This document shows, piece by piece, positions 43,607-52,139 of a stretch of 64,000 nt of DNA. Within the stretch, counting starts at the first letter, position 1; each line of letters opens with the position of its first letter. The position numbers and the translations under genes were made by a program. The notes beneath the pieces are model-generated. The model was not told the origin of the DNA. It saw only the letters and a program-made list of their open reading frames with translations, and did no database searches. Origin of the DNA: Parendozoicomonas callyspongiae (GTDB lineage Bacteria; Pseudomonadota; Gammaproteobacteria; Pseudomonadales; Endozoicomonadaceae). The DNA lies in contig NZ_JAMFLX010000009.1 of NCBI RefSeq assembly GCF_023502345.1, positions 80,851 to 144,850 of the forward strand, in the 5' to 3' direction.

Positions 43607-44107
43607 ATGGGTGTTCTGAAAAGGGTTCTCAAAGCCTGCGGCATTCCTGCAGAAGGGGTTGGCATCCTCTATCAGGGATACAACATTGCCAGATTAAAAG
43701 GTATGGACGATAAGCTGATGGCCGGTATCTATGCATTAGGCCATCAACACTACCAAAGTGAAAACTTTGAAAGCGCACGCAACATTATGCGTTATTTGAG
43801 TGTCCATGATCACAATAATCCTGAATACCTTTCAGCCCTTGGAGCCTGCGAATACAGGTTGAAAAACTTCCCTGCCGCACTTGCTGTTCTTGAGCAGGCC
43901 GTTGAACTTGACAGTAATGACCCGCGATCAATGCTCAACCTGGCCCTTAGCCTGTTGAAAAATGGAGACAAAAAGCAAGCCAAAGACATCATGAAAAAAG
44001 CTAGAGAGCTTGCTTCAAAGCAGAAAGAGTTCGCCTATGAGTGGAAGCTTGCCAACCATATCCTTGAAGGTTCAGGCAAGAAAAAGAGCAAAAGGCAGGG
44101 GAATTAA
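43607..44107 (+). CDS. SycD/LcrH-like tetratricopeptide protein, probable type III secretion chaperone
   Basis: This 166-residue protein has three TPR-like repeats (about residues 38-140): GIYALGHQHYQSENFESARN, YLSALGACEYRLKNFPAALA and a repeat with SMLNLALSLLKNGDKKQAKD. The layout, the ALGACEYRL turn and the length match class II type III chaperones of the SycD/IpgC/LcrH group, which hold translocator proteins in the cytoplasm. A basic tail (KKKSKRQGN) ends it. GGAG lies 8 bases before the ATG. The gene after it starts 4 bases later, as expected for a chaperone and its client. No secretion apparatus genes are nearby. A plain TPR protein is the alternative. Confidence 0.65.
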   Translation: MGVLKRVLKACGIPAEGVGILYQGYNIARLKGMDDKLMAGIYALGHQHYQSENFESARNIMRYLSVHDHNNPEYLSALGACEYRLKNFPAALAVLEQAVELDSNDPRSMLNLALSLLKNGDKKQAKDIMKKARELASKQKEFAYEWKLANHILEGSGKKKSKRQGN

Positions 44108-44110
44108 TCA

Positions 44111-45265
44111 ATGGCAGGTATTGATAGAGGGGTTAGCGGCCAGCAACCGATAAGACCTGCTGATGCAAAGCAGTTGCAGAGAACAGAGCAGACTGGTCAG
44201 TCAGACTCACCCCAAACGACAAAAACGGACAACCTTTCCGTCAGCCACACTCAAGGCCAGCAAAAAACCGGAAATAAAACCCACCTTGGGAACATTCCAT
44301 CGCCTGACCCAAGTGCCAGCAATTATTTATCGTCACAAAACCCTACTGACCTCAAAACGCTGCTGGCCAATGTGAATGCGGAAGTCACTCAAACCCAGGA
44401 AGAATTTGCTATATCCAACGCAAAAGCAAAGGAAACCGAGGTTAAAGAAGCTCAGGAGGCTCGCCAAAAAGCAACCGCAAAAGCTGCCGAGGATAAGAAA
44501 GAGTTAGAGAAATTAACGGAGGAAAAGGAAGCCGCCCAAAAAGATTCAAAGTGTATTGATGTCAAGGTAACGCTTGTCACGGTTCTGACTTTGGGGGGGA
44601 TTAAACACAATTCCTGGTATGATAAACAGATGGAGGCAAAAGCAAATGCCGAGCTGAAAATTGCCACCATTGAGTTACAGGAACAGGGCTTGATTGACAT
44701 TCCAGCCCCGACACTACCACCAATAATCAATGATATTTCAAAAAACTACTCCGAACTTCAAACCTGGTTGAAGACAGTACCAGAAGCGCAGCAGTACCGG
44801 GAAAGCCACGCATCTGGCCCGGATCGCAAGCAAATCCTTGAGACAAAAGCCCTTGCCCAGAGAATAAGCGACATGGGGGAAGAGGGACAGAAATTACTGG
44901 AGGCTGTCAAAAATTCTGATAGCCGCGCTGACTTTTATAAAGAAGCTCTGCTCATTTATGCCGAAAGCGGATCCCCTTCCTCATCCTCCCAGAATAACAT
45001 TTTAGGAAACTTGCAGGTGACCGAAACCGAAACTGTGACGGGTACCGTGGAAACGGGAAATATATCAGGAACCGATACCCCTCCCGCAGAGACGAACTCG
45101 ATCTCTGACGATTTAGCCTGGCAGAGAGAAATGGCAGCGCTGATGAACGCCCAGGAAGAGGAAATGAATGAAATCATTTCTCAACTTGAGCAAGCCGAGC
45201 AGGCGATTGTTGGGGCGGCCCAGGATGGTCAGGATATAGCATCTCTGAGATTTACCAGCATATAA
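44111..45265 (+). CDS. Unrecognised coiled-coil protein, candidate client of the adjacent chaperone
   Basis: I do not recognise this 384-residue protein. It has a Gln/Ser/Thr-rich, disordered-looking N-terminus with no Sec signal (about residues 1-75). A long Ala/Glu/Lys coiled coil follows (about 90-150). A short hydrophobic stretch, VTLVTVLTLGG, lies near 157. The C-terminus is Thr/Glu rich and ends in a short coiled coil (about 345-370). Type III translocators and effectors often combine such a tail-free N-terminus, coiled coil and small hydrophobic part, and the gene follows a SycD-like chaperone by 3 bases. The secretion role is inference. Confidence 0.5.
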   Translation: MAGIDRGVSGQQPIRPADAKQLQRTEQTGQSDSPQTTKTDNLSVSHTQGQQKTGNKTHLGNIPSPDPSASNYLSSQNPTDLKTLLANVNAEVTQTQEEFAISNAKAKETEVKEAQEARQKATAKAAEDKKELEKLTEEKEAAQKDSKCIDVKVTLVTVLTLGGIKHNSWYDKQMEAKANAELKIATIELQEQGLIDIPAPTLPPIINDISKNYSELQTWLKTVPEAQQYRESHASGPDRKQILETKALAQRISDMGEEGQKLLEAVKNSDSRADFYKEALLIYAESGSPSSSSQNNILGNLQVTETETVTGTVETGNISGTDTPPAETNSISDDLAWQREMAALMNAQEEEMNEIISQLEQAEQAIVGAAQDGQDIASLRFTSI

Positions 45266-45373
45266 ACTGGGAGGGGACCTACCAACCAGAGAAAAACAAG
45301 GCAGCTCTTCAAGTGTGAACGACTGCCAATGTTCATCATCTTCAGGCTCGATAGGTTAACCTCGAAACCACAT

Positions 45374-45967
45374 CTAAGCTGCCTTTGCAACAACCACCAT
45401 GGCAGGGCGAACAACCCGACCGTTCAGGGTATATCCTTTCTGAATCACATCCATGACAGTATTAGGCTCCATATCCGGGTTAGGAACCATAGTCATAGCC
45501 TGATGAAAGTTTGGATCCAGCGGCTCACCAACCGGATTTACCTGCTCAACGTTAAACTTGGCCAGCGTATCGACGAACAGCTTCAAGGTCAGCTCCATAC
45601 CTTCACGCATGGCGTCATGCTCACTACTGTCAGAAACCTCAACACTCTTTAGCCCGTTTTCCAGGCTATCAACAACGGGCAGTAGGGATTCGACAAACTT
45701 ATCCAGTGCAAACTTGTGCGCTTTTTCCACATCCTGCTGTGCACGACGTTTAACGTTTTGCGCTTCCGCTACAGCACGCAGAGCTTGATCCTGGGCCCTG
45801 GACAGCTCTTCCTGGGCACGGGTCAGTTCATTTTGCAGTTCAACCAGAGAGTCTTCAGCCGCATTAGTCTCTACTGCTGTTTCCTGAGTTTCTTCCACAA
45901 CTGCAGCTTCCTCAACCGCCTTTGCTTTTTCTACCTGATCTTCTGGCTTGGCCTGTTCTTCAGTCAT
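45374..45967 (-). CDS. grpE: Nucleotide exchange factor GrpE
   Basis: The 197-residue DnaK cochaperone has an acidic Ala/Glu-rich N-terminal arm, a long paired helix ([20 protein letters not shown]) and the beta-wing domain with [35 protein letters not shown] and [18 protein letters not shown] chose the ATG at 45967 (MTEEQAK), because the ten upstream residues overlap the region between the sigma-32 promoter and the gene. The usual neighbour dnaK is now separated by two unrelated genes. Confidence 0.95.
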   Translation of the reverse strand: MTEEQAKPEDQVEKAKAVEEAAVVEETQETAVETNAAEDSLVELQNELTRAQEELSRAQDQALRAVAEAQNVKRRAQQDVEKAHKFALDKFVESLLPVVDSLENGLKSVEVSDSSEHDAMREGMELTLKLFVDTLAKFNVEQVNPVGEPLDPNFHQAMTMVPNPDMEPNTVMDVIQKGYTLNGRVVRPAMVVVAKAA

Positions 45968-46008
45968 CCTGCAACTCCGACGCAGATCAATATGCAATTA
46001 AAACGCAT

Positions 46009-46037
46009 ATATGGGGTAACAGGCAGCAACATTCAAG
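46009..46037 (-). promoter_or_regulatory. Sigma-32 heat-shock promoter of grpE
   Basis: On the minus strand CTTGAAT, a 14-base spacer and CCCCATAT give a near-perfect RpoH promoter about 45 bases upstream of the grpE start. Having its own promoter means that separation from dnaK does not remove heat-shock control. Confidence 0.87.
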
Positions 46038-46069
46038 GGAAACATTCATGAAAAGAACGGCAAAAAAGA

Positions 46070-46112
46070 TTGCACTGGAAAGTTCTGCAGATTACTGTAT
46101 AAATAAACAGTC
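46070..46112 (+). promoter_or_regulatory. LexA-controlled promoter of recN
   Basis: TACTGTATAAATAAACAGTC (46093-46112) keeps the SOS-box form CTG-N10-CAG. It overlaps the -10 hexamer TACTGT of a sigma-70 promoter whose -35 TTGCAC lies 17 bases upstream (46070). The box ends 20 bases before the recN ATG. recN is a classic LexA target. Confidence 0.85.
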
Positions 46113-46132
46113 CTCAGGCCGAGTTTTTCCCC

Positions 46133-47821
46133 ATGCTGACGCACCTGTCCATCAGCCATTTTGCCATTGTTGATCAGTTGGATCTGGATATTCCACGCGG
46201 TATGTCTGTGATTACAGGCGAAACCGGTGCCGGCAAGTCCATCATGCTGGACGCTCTATCGCTGACACTTGGTTCCCGAGCAGATTCAGACTGCGTGCGA
46301 ACAGGGTGTGAACGAGCAGATATCCGGGCCACCTTTGATATCAACTCCCTGCCGGAAGCCCTGCAATGGCTGAAAGCCCGGGATCTGGAAGCGGATAATG
46401 AGTGTATTCTTCGACGGGTCATTACCAAAGATGGCCGAAGTCGTGGATATATTAATGGAACGCCTTCGCCCCTGTCTGATCTCCGCCAGCTTGGCCAGTT
46501 TCTTATTGATATTCATGCCCAGCACGAGCATCAATCCCTGCTAAGACCATCAACCCACCTGAAGCTGCTTGATGAATATGCCGGCAATCAGAAGCTGAGT
46601 ACCCAGGTCAGGGAAGGCTGGCAAAAATGGCGGCAACTGCAGGATCGAATTGTTTCCCTGCAAACCCAAAGTAAAGATCAGGATGCCCGTATACAGCTGC
46701 TTCAATACCAGAATGAAGAGCTGGATCGACTATCCATATCAGAGGGGGAAGTTGAGGCACTGGAGCAGGAGCAAAAACAGCTGTCCAATGCCGAAGCCAG
46801 CCTTTATACCTACCAGCAGGTAGTTAATCTGTGCTCCGAAAGTGACAACGGCAATATTCTGCACAGTCTGACTCTCTGCCAGCAACTACTGGCTGAACTT
46901 GGTTCTGATATTCCTCAGCTGCAGGATACCCAGGATATGTTGGCGACAGCGCAGATCCAGGTTGAAGAAGCAACGGGAGAGCTCAACAGGTTTGTTGATA
47001 ACTTTGAGGCAGACCCTGCAAGACTGGCGGAAATCACCGAACGTCTCTCTACCGTTTACACACTGGCTCGCAAACACCATGTCGCTCCGGAGGAGCTGCA
47101 CCAGTTTCATGCGGAACTGCAGCAGGAACTTGAGTCCATGCAGTGCAGTGATGAGATTATCGAAGAGCTTGAAACTGAACTTGATTCGATTCAGAAACAA
47201 TATCAAACCCTGGCTACAAAACTGAGCGACAAGCGCAGGAAAAGCGCCAACCGGCTCAATAAAGCCGTTTCCAAACATATCCACGAACTTGGCATGCCCG
47301 CTGGCCAGTTTATTGTTGATATCAACCCTCTCTCCGGTGAGCCGCAGGCTTTGGGAATGGAAGAAGTCAGGTTCCTAGTCAGCACCAACCCAGGCACACC
47401 ACCGCGCCCCATGGACAAAGTGGCATCGGGAGGCGAACTCTCCAGAATCAGCCTTGCCATCCAGGTTATCACAGCCAAAACATCCGGCATTTCAACTCTG
47501 GTCTTTGATGAGGTTGATGTTGGTATTGGTGGTGGTACCGCCGAGATTGTCGGCCGACTTCTAAGAGAGCTGGGAGATCAGGGGCAGGTGCTTTGCGTTA
47601 CCCACCAGCCTCAGGTTGCCTCTCAAGGGCATACACACCTTCATGTCAGCAAGAAGCTGCGTAAAGACAGCACCAGAACTCATATCAACACACTCCAGGG
47701 TGAAGACCGCACCAAAGAAGTCGCCCGTATGCTGGGAGGGGTAGAGATGACCGAACAGACCCTAGCTCATGCTCGGGAAATGATTTCTCTATCCAGTCCT
47801 GCCCAGGAAGCCGTCCATTAG
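46133..47821 (+). CDS. recN: DNA repair protein RecN
   Basis: The 562-residue SMC-like ATPase acts in double-strand break repair. It has Walker A GETGAGKS near residue 30, a long coiled coil over about 150-370, the ABC signature SGGELSRI near 430, Walker B LVFDEVDVGIGG near 458 and the His switch THQPQVAS near 490. The N-terminus MLTHLSISHFAIVD is family-typical. It is divergent from grpE and preceded by a LexA box. Confidence 0.97.
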   Translation: MLTHLSISHFAIVDQLDLDIPRGMSVITGETGAGKSIMLDALSLTLGSRADSDCVRTGCERADIRATFDINSLPEALQWLKARDLEADNECILRRVITKDGRSRGYINGTPSPLSDLRQLGQFLIDIHAQHEHQSLLRPSTHLKLLDEYAGNQKLSTQVREGWQKWRQLQDRIVSLQTQSKDQDARIQLLQYQNEELDRLSISEGEVEALEQEQKQLSNAEASLYTYQQVVNLCSESDNGNILHSLTLCQQLLAELGSDIPQLQDTQDMLATAQIQVEEATGELNRFVDNFEADPARLAEITERLSTVYTLARKHHVAPEELHQFHAELQQELESMQCSDEIIEELETELDSIQKQYQTLATKLSDKRRKSANRLNKAVSKHIHELGMPAGQFIVDINPLSGEPQALGMEEVRFLVSTNPGTPPRPMDKVASGGELSRISLAIQVITAKTSGISTLVFDEVDVGIGGGTAEIVGRLLRELGDQGQVLCVTHQPQVASQGHTHLHVSKKLRKDSTRTHINTLQGEDRTKEVARMLGGVEMTEQTLAHAREMISLSSPAQEAVH

Positions 47822-47853
47822 ACTGACACCCTTGTTATCAACATTCCCAGCTA

Positions 47854-47893
47854 GCCTTTGTCATAAGAGCCACTACCTATTAATGACAAAGGC
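47854..47893 (+). other. Hairpin covering the ribosome site of the next gene
   Basis: GCCTTTGTCAT and ATGACAAAGGC are perfect 11-base arms with an 18-base loop. The 3' arm contains AAAGG, the only Shine-Dalgarno-like sequence, seven bases before the ATG at 47900. The RNA hairpin would hide it; the DNA dyad could instead be an operator. Confidence 0.5.
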
Positions 47894-47899
47894 TTCAAA

Positions 47900-49228
47900 A
47901 TGCAGCGACTTTCTACTCTTACGATTGTTTTTTGGGCAGCGGCTTCCCTCTTTGTAGCTGTGACAGCTACTGCTGATGACACTCTGGACAGTGTCAGCGC
48001 AGCTCTGGAGCAAACATTCGTAAAATGGGATGAGATTCAAAGCAAAGCAGGCAGCACGCCCGAGACTAGAACCTATCAGATTGCATTTGATCGCTTACTG
48101 GCCAAGCAGCAGGAACTTAATAAATCACTCAATGACAGATTAATTCCATTTAGAGGCCAGATTTCTTCAGATAAGAAGCTCAAGCTGGAAATCATCTCCG
48201 AACTCACATCAAGCATTCTAAAGGCAGGTGACTGGCAGGAAGGCGTTTCCATCGTCAGAGAATCATACAGCGATGACCAGGAAGCCATTCAAGCTCTTAA
48301 CGTAGTACTAGGAACGAGCAGTCCGGATGACAGAGCTAATGATAAGCCTGTAAATGACCCACAACCCGCAATTAATGCTGCGATTGATCACCTCATTGTT
48401 AAGCTTGCTGAACTGGATGAAGAGCTCGTCAAACTCAGATGGGAAGCACGTGGTAAAAAACCGCGGTCAAAGTTTGATCAGGAAGTCATCGAGAAACTCA
48501 TTGGACTGTATGGGTATTCTGATGTTCTGGCAGCATTCACTACCAGACTGAATGCTGCAAACAGCCTCTCAGATGACAAGTCATTCGAAATTCTCTTAAA
48601 GCTATTAACAATTCTTCATGTTTACCTGGCTCCGGAGGTTGGTATTCGTACAATTCATCTGGGGTTGCATACTGAAGACATGCGAACATTGGTTGAAGGT
48701 GCCTTTAATGAAAAAAATAGAAATGGGACATTAGAGCCCGTCTACGAACAAAAAGTCCGAGACCACAAGGCGAACATTGCTCAGGCAATTCATGACAAAC
48801 AGTTTCTTGACAACCTGGCCAATATTGCTAAATCAAAAGAATTATTAATGGTTTCATTCAATGAAACCCGGAACCGTCATTCAATAATGTTAACCGCAGT
48901 GCTGTTTGACCTGTTCCGTATTCAGGGCTCTTCATCTGACCTACCACAGATTACCGCAGCCTTTAAATACTTAGCTCCGGTTGGTCAGCTCTGGGACTTT
49001 ACAACCTGTTTGAAGGCTAAAGCCGACAAAGTCACAAACTATGAGAACAGACAGGCAATATGCCTGGAACCGGCAATCTATCAGCCTGAAATGAAAGAAT
49101 TAATTAAGCTTGAAGCTAAGTCATTTAAAATAGCCGGCTATTTTGATGAAGCCCAATATCAATGGGGATATGCCGGTGCAGCGATTCGCCTGAAAAATAA
49201 CGTAGAACTGCCTGAGTGGATGAAATGA
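47900..49228 (+). CDS. Exported protein of unknown function (first of a coupled pair)
   Basis: I do not recognise this 442-residue protein. The first 25 residues are a clear Sec signal (hydrophobic core FWAAASLFVAV, then TATA before DDTLD), so it should be periplasmic or secreted. The mature part is largely helical, with charged amphipathic segments such as AAIDHLIVKLAELDEELVKL, and contains few cysteines. A hairpin covers its ribosome site. Its stop overlaps the next start by 4 bases (ATGA), and that gene also encodes an exported protein, so the two likely work together. They stand between recN and fur where many relatives have nothing. Confidence 0.75.
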   Translation: MQRLSTLTIVFWAAASLFVAVTATADDTLDSVSAALEQTFVKWDEIQSKAGSTPETRTYQIAFDRLLAKQQELNKSLNDRLIPFRGQISSDKKLKLEIISELTSSILKAGDWQEGVSIVRESYSDDQEAIQALNVVLGTSSPDDRANDKPVNDPQPAINAAIDHLIVKLAELDEELVKLRWEARGKKPRSKFDQEVIEKLIGLYGYSDVLAAFTTRLNAANSLSDDKSFEILLKLLTILHVYLAPEVGIRTIHLGLHTEDMRTLVEGAFNEKNRNGTLEPVYEQKVRDHKANIAQAIHDKQFLDNLANIAKSKELLMVSFNETRNRHSIMLTAVLFDLFRIQGSSSDLPQITAAFKYLAPVGQLWDFTTCLKAKADKVTNYENRQAICLEPAIYQPEMKELIKLEAKSFKIAGYFDEAQYQWGYAGAAIRLKNNVELPEWMK

Positions 49229-50334
49229 GCAAGCCATTATCATCTTTTTTTAATCGCTGCTGGTTTTACGCAACAAGTGCATTTGCTGTAGGCAGCATCT
49301 GTGTTCCTTCAATGGCCATTTATGACCCGGATCATACAATCCATGATCAGCTGACTCCGGAATACACTGATACTATTGATCACTTCACAACATTTTACAG
49401 TGGTCAAAGAGAGCGTCATGAGAAGGTCACAGCACTTTGCAAAGACAAATATCTAAATGACGTGATTGCAACTAATGGAGCCTCAAGTACATACCGAGTC
49501 ACCATTTCAAGCTGTGATGAATTTCTGGACAGTCTGCTCAGTGAGCTTGATTATCTCAGCAGGAATTATGCCTTAGGCAACCGACTTTTCGGTGCTGTCT
49601 CGTCACAACGTGAGAGATCAATCCATATCAGATATGTCTATATGCATATTCTGGGAACAGTTCATAGCATCCTAAGCCCCGCTCATGGCGGTGAGCTTGG
49701 CGATCCGGGCTCAGTTTTTGATCCATCCGCCTTGCAGGTAACCCTCAACGAAGAAAGAATCAGCAGAATTATCAACTCCCTGCTCCTGATGTCTCAGGAA
49801 ATGAAAGAGGATTTGTTTACCTACGAGTATGTCACGTTTGGAAAGGAGAAAAGTAAGCGCAGAATCTATCTGGTTCCAATTATGTGGACGGCCATTTTGC
49901 ATGACCTCTTATCTCTGGGCGCAATTGCAAATCCCTCTGACGAACTCGGTCAAGTAATGTCCAAGATGCAGGCAAGCCACTATCAGGCTCGTAATGGAAT
50001 AGAGCTTTTCCAAATCTATAGTCAAAATGAGGATGATATGCGCATCAAACATCAAGTTTATATGGGTGTTGTTGAAAGCTCACATTTCCCGGATTTGCAT
50101 CGAATTGACTTAAAGGAAAAAAACACTTCCAGATTTATGGCCATTGCTAACGCCGAAGCCATGTCAGAAGACTTAGCTGCAGTATCCACTGCCCGAGATA
50201 TGGCTACGACCTTTCTCACAAGGTATGGTTTCACAACCATGGTAATCGACAGAAAGATTCTCAATGCGTTACCCGCTCAAATCAACGGAACAGAAAGGCT
50301 CATTCATGCTCGAAGAGCTGAGAGTCACCTCTAA
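49225..50334 (+). CDS. Exported protein of unknown function (second of a coupled pair)
   Basis: This 369-residue protein is also unrecognised. It has an N-terminal hydrophobic signal (FYATSAFAVGSICV, possible cleavage after PSMA). The mature protein is mixed helical and hydrophilic, with cysteines near residues 70 and 95 that could form a periplasmic disulfide. I chose the ATG at 49225, which gives an ATGA overlap with the preceding gene; an upstream GTG at 49216 is the alternative. Similar size and export signal to its partner suggest a shared role, but no catalytic motif is visible. Confidence 0.72.
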   Translation: MSKPLSSFFNRCWFYATSAFAVGSICVPSMAIYDPDHTIHDQLTPEYTDTIDHFTTFYSGQRERHEKVTALCKDKYLNDVIATNGASSTYRVTISSCDEFLDSLLSELDYLSRNYALGNRLFGAVSSQRERSIHIRYVYMHILGTVHSILSPAHGGELGDPGSVFDPSALQVTLNEERISRIINSLLLMSQEMKEDLFTYEYVTFGKEKSKRRIYLVPIMWTAILHDLLSLGAIANPSDELGQVMSKMQASHYQARNGIELFQIYSQNEDDMRIKHQVYMGVVESSHFPDLHRIDLKEKNTSRFMAIANAEAMSEDLAAVSTARDMATTFLTRYGFTTMVIDRKILNALPAQINGTERLIHARRAESHL

Positions 50335-50388
50335 CATTGAGAAGCAGCTTCTGAAACTCCTCCTTTCCAGAAGCTACATTTTTAATTT

Positions 50389-50790
50389 CTAGTTTTTTGG
50401 TTTTACATACAGCACCAGGTTGTGATCAACAATCTCAAACCCATGTTCTTCAGCAATTGCATGCTGTATGCGTTCAATTTCTGCATTACGAAACTCAACA
50501 ATCTGACCTGATTCCATGCACACCATATGGTCATGATGTTCATCACTGGCCAGTTCAAAAACAGAATGTCCGCCATCAAAGTTATGGCGAATAACAAGCC
50601 CGGCGCTCTCGAACTGGGTCAATACCCGGTACACAGTCGCCAGACCGACATCCTCATCCGCATCAATCAGTGCTTTGTAAACATCTTCCGCACTCATATG
50701 CCTGTCTGCAGCACTCTCCAGTATCTGCAGTATCTTGACACGGGGCAAAGTGACCTTTAAACCGGCCTTTCGAAGCTCTTGATTTTCCAC
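50389..50790 (-). CDS. fur: Ferric uptake regulator Fur
   Basis: The 133-residue iron-sensing repressor has an N-terminal winged helix (LRKAGLKVTLPRVKILQIL and VGLATVYRVLTQFESAGLV), then the metal sites in NFDGGHSVFEL and EHHDHMVCMESGQIVEF. Only one cysteine of the E. coli structural C-x-x-C pair remains (CMES), as also found in Pseudomonas Fur. The gene is divergent from bamE, an arrangement conserved in Pseudomonas. Confidence 0.95.
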   Translation of the reverse strand: MENQELRKAGLKVTLPRVKILQILESAADRHMSAEDVYKALIDADEDVGLATVYRVLTQFESAGLVIRHNFDGGHSVFELASDEHHDHMVCMESGQIVEFRNAEIERIQHAIAEEHGFEIVDHNLVLYVKPKN

Positions 50791-50875
50791 CCAAGTTTCC
50801 CTTTCTAAACCCCTGGAGATGTAATAAGCTGGGGATTATCTCATTTCCGTCCAAGATAGTGGAAGTCGGTAGACG

Positions 50876-51331
50876 ATGCAAAAACGAAAAGCAACGTTTG
50901 CTCTGGTTTTAGCAGCTGGCCTTATAGGGGGATGTTCCTGGTTTTCATCCAACGAACTGAAGCTGGTGAGCTTTCCAGGCGCCTATAAAATTGATATCCA
51001 GCAGGGTAATGTCATTACCCAGGATATGGTCAACCAACTAAAACCGGGCATGACCCGCGAGCAAGTGCTGTTCGTAATGGGAGAACCGCTTCTTCCAGAC
51101 ACTTACGACAAAAAACGTTGGGATTATATCTATAGTTTCCAGCCAGGGGGAGGGGCACGTACCCAGCAAACGCTGAGTTTGTTCTTCAATCAAGGAAAGC
51201 TGACCCACTTTGAGGGTGATGTTATCCCTGGCCAAAGCAGTGATACTATTGACCAGCAGGTGCGTGAAAGCGCCTCTAAAGATGCTGCTGAAGCCAAAGA
51301 TCAGGCCGTAAAAGAGCAAAAAGATCAGTAA
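50876..51331 (+). CDS. bamE: Outer membrane assembly lipoprotein BamE (SmpA/OmlA)
   Basis: This 151-residue precursor has a lipoprotein signal ending in LIGG-C, so cleavage leaves a lipidated Cys. The mature domain has the BamE pattern: [32 protein letters not shown] and RWDYIYSF. It supports the BamABCDE complex that folds outer membrane proteins. The C-terminus has an Ala/Lys/Asp/Glu-rich extension beyond the E. coli length (113). It is divergent from fur, with a terminator shared with rnfH downstream. Confidence 0.94.
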   Translation: MQKRKATFALVLAAGLIGGCSWFSSNELKLVSFPGAYKIDIQQGNVITQDMVNQLKPGMTREQVLFVMGEPLLPDTYDKKRWDYIYSFQPGGGARTQQTLSLFFNQGKLTHFEGDVIPGQSSDTIDQQVRESASKDAAEAKDQAVKEQKDQ

Positions 51332-51361
51332 CTGAATCACTGCCTGATCATTAAGAGCAAT

Positions 51362-51391
51362 AAAAAAGCCGAACATTAAGTTCGGCTTTTT
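51362..51391. terminator. Bidirectional terminator between bamE and rnfH
   Basis: AAAAAAGCCGAA and TTCGGCTTTTTT form 12-base arms with a 6-7-base loop, with A and T tracts serving both convergent genes. Confidence 0.85.
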
Positions 51392-51396
51392 TACGC

Positions 51397-51705
51397 TCAC
51401 TTTTCTTTCGCAGCCTTTGCCTGCTCAGCGCGCCTTCTGCGTACTTCTTTCGGATCAGCAATCAACTCCCGGTAGATTTCAACCCTCTCACCATTTTTCA
51501 AAACCTGTTCCGAAGGCTTGGGTACAGTTTTTCCAAAAATTCCCATTTTGGCTTCTGAAAGCATGATTTCAGGAAAAAAATCACAAATACCTGAGCGCTC
51601 GGCAGCCTGAAGAAACGTTGTTCCTTCAGGAACCAGCACACTGATAATCTTCTGGCGCTCAGGTGTCGCGTAAGCCACTTCCACAGTAATGTCTTTATCC
51701 GCCAT
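51397..51705 (-). CDS. rnfH: RnfH family ubiquitin-like protein
   Basis: The 102-residue RnfH protein (beta-grasp fold) shows ITVEVAYATPERQ at the start, VPEGTTFLQAAERSGI, the signature MGIFGKTV near 55 and VEIYRELIADPKEVRRRRAE. Its biological role is unclear. The ATG at 51705 is preferred to an ATG 11 codons upstream within ratA. It overlaps the ratA end by 11 bases, so the two are translationally linked, as in E. coli ratA-rnfH. Confidence 0.93.
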   Translation of the reverse strand: MADKDITVEVAYATPERQKIISVLVPEGTTFLQAAERSGICDFFPEIMLSEAKMGIFGKTVPKPSEQVLKNGERVEIYRELIADPKEVRRRRAEQAKAAKEK

Positions 51706-52129
51706 ACAGTTGATCCGCCCTGGCACAGAATGAGTCAACCAGCGTATTGGCAGCCTGCTCGAACACTTTTCCCACCGCTGACTTCAGCAGTTTGTTATCC
51801 ATCTCAAAAGAAAGATCCAGTATCACTTTACAGGCGTTATCCATAAGTGGCTTGAATTCCCAGACCCCCCTGAGATCTGTAAACGGACCTTCCTTAAGAT
51901 TAATCTCAATGCGCAACCCCGGAACCATAGCGTTGCGGGTAACAAATGTCCCCTTTACACCGCCACGGCTGACACTGACCCGCGCTTCCTGCATGGTATC
52001 CGTTCGCTCAATCACTTCTGCCCCATCACACCAGGGCAGAAAACCGGGATACTCTTCAACTTTGTTCACCAGCTCATACATATTCTGAGCGGAGTGCATC
52101 ACCAGAGCAGTGCGCTGTACGTTCTTCAT
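51695..52129 (-). CDS. ratA: RatA-like START domain protein (coenzyme Q-binding/ribosome association family)
   Basis: The 144-residue protein of the polyketide cyclase/START family shows NVQRTALVMHSAQNMYELVN, YPGFLPWCDGAEVIER and the C-terminal amphipathic helix ending FEQAANTLVDSFCARADQLY. E. coli RatA was described as inhibiting 70S formation; relatives of yeast Coq10 bind ubiquinone. I chose the ATG at 52129 (MKNVQRT); twenty upstream in-frame residues overlap the transporter gene. Its operon partner is rnfH, with smpB divergent nearby, as in E. coli. Confidence 0.92.
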   Translation of the reverse strand: MKNVQRTALVMHSAQNMYELVNKVEEYPGFLPWCDGAEVIERTDTMQEARVSVSRGGVKGTFVTRNAMVPGLRIEINLKEGPFTDLRGVWEFKPLMDNACKVILDLSFEMDNKLLKSAVGKVFEQAANTLVDSFCARADQLYGG

Positions 52130-52139
52130 AACAGCGATA

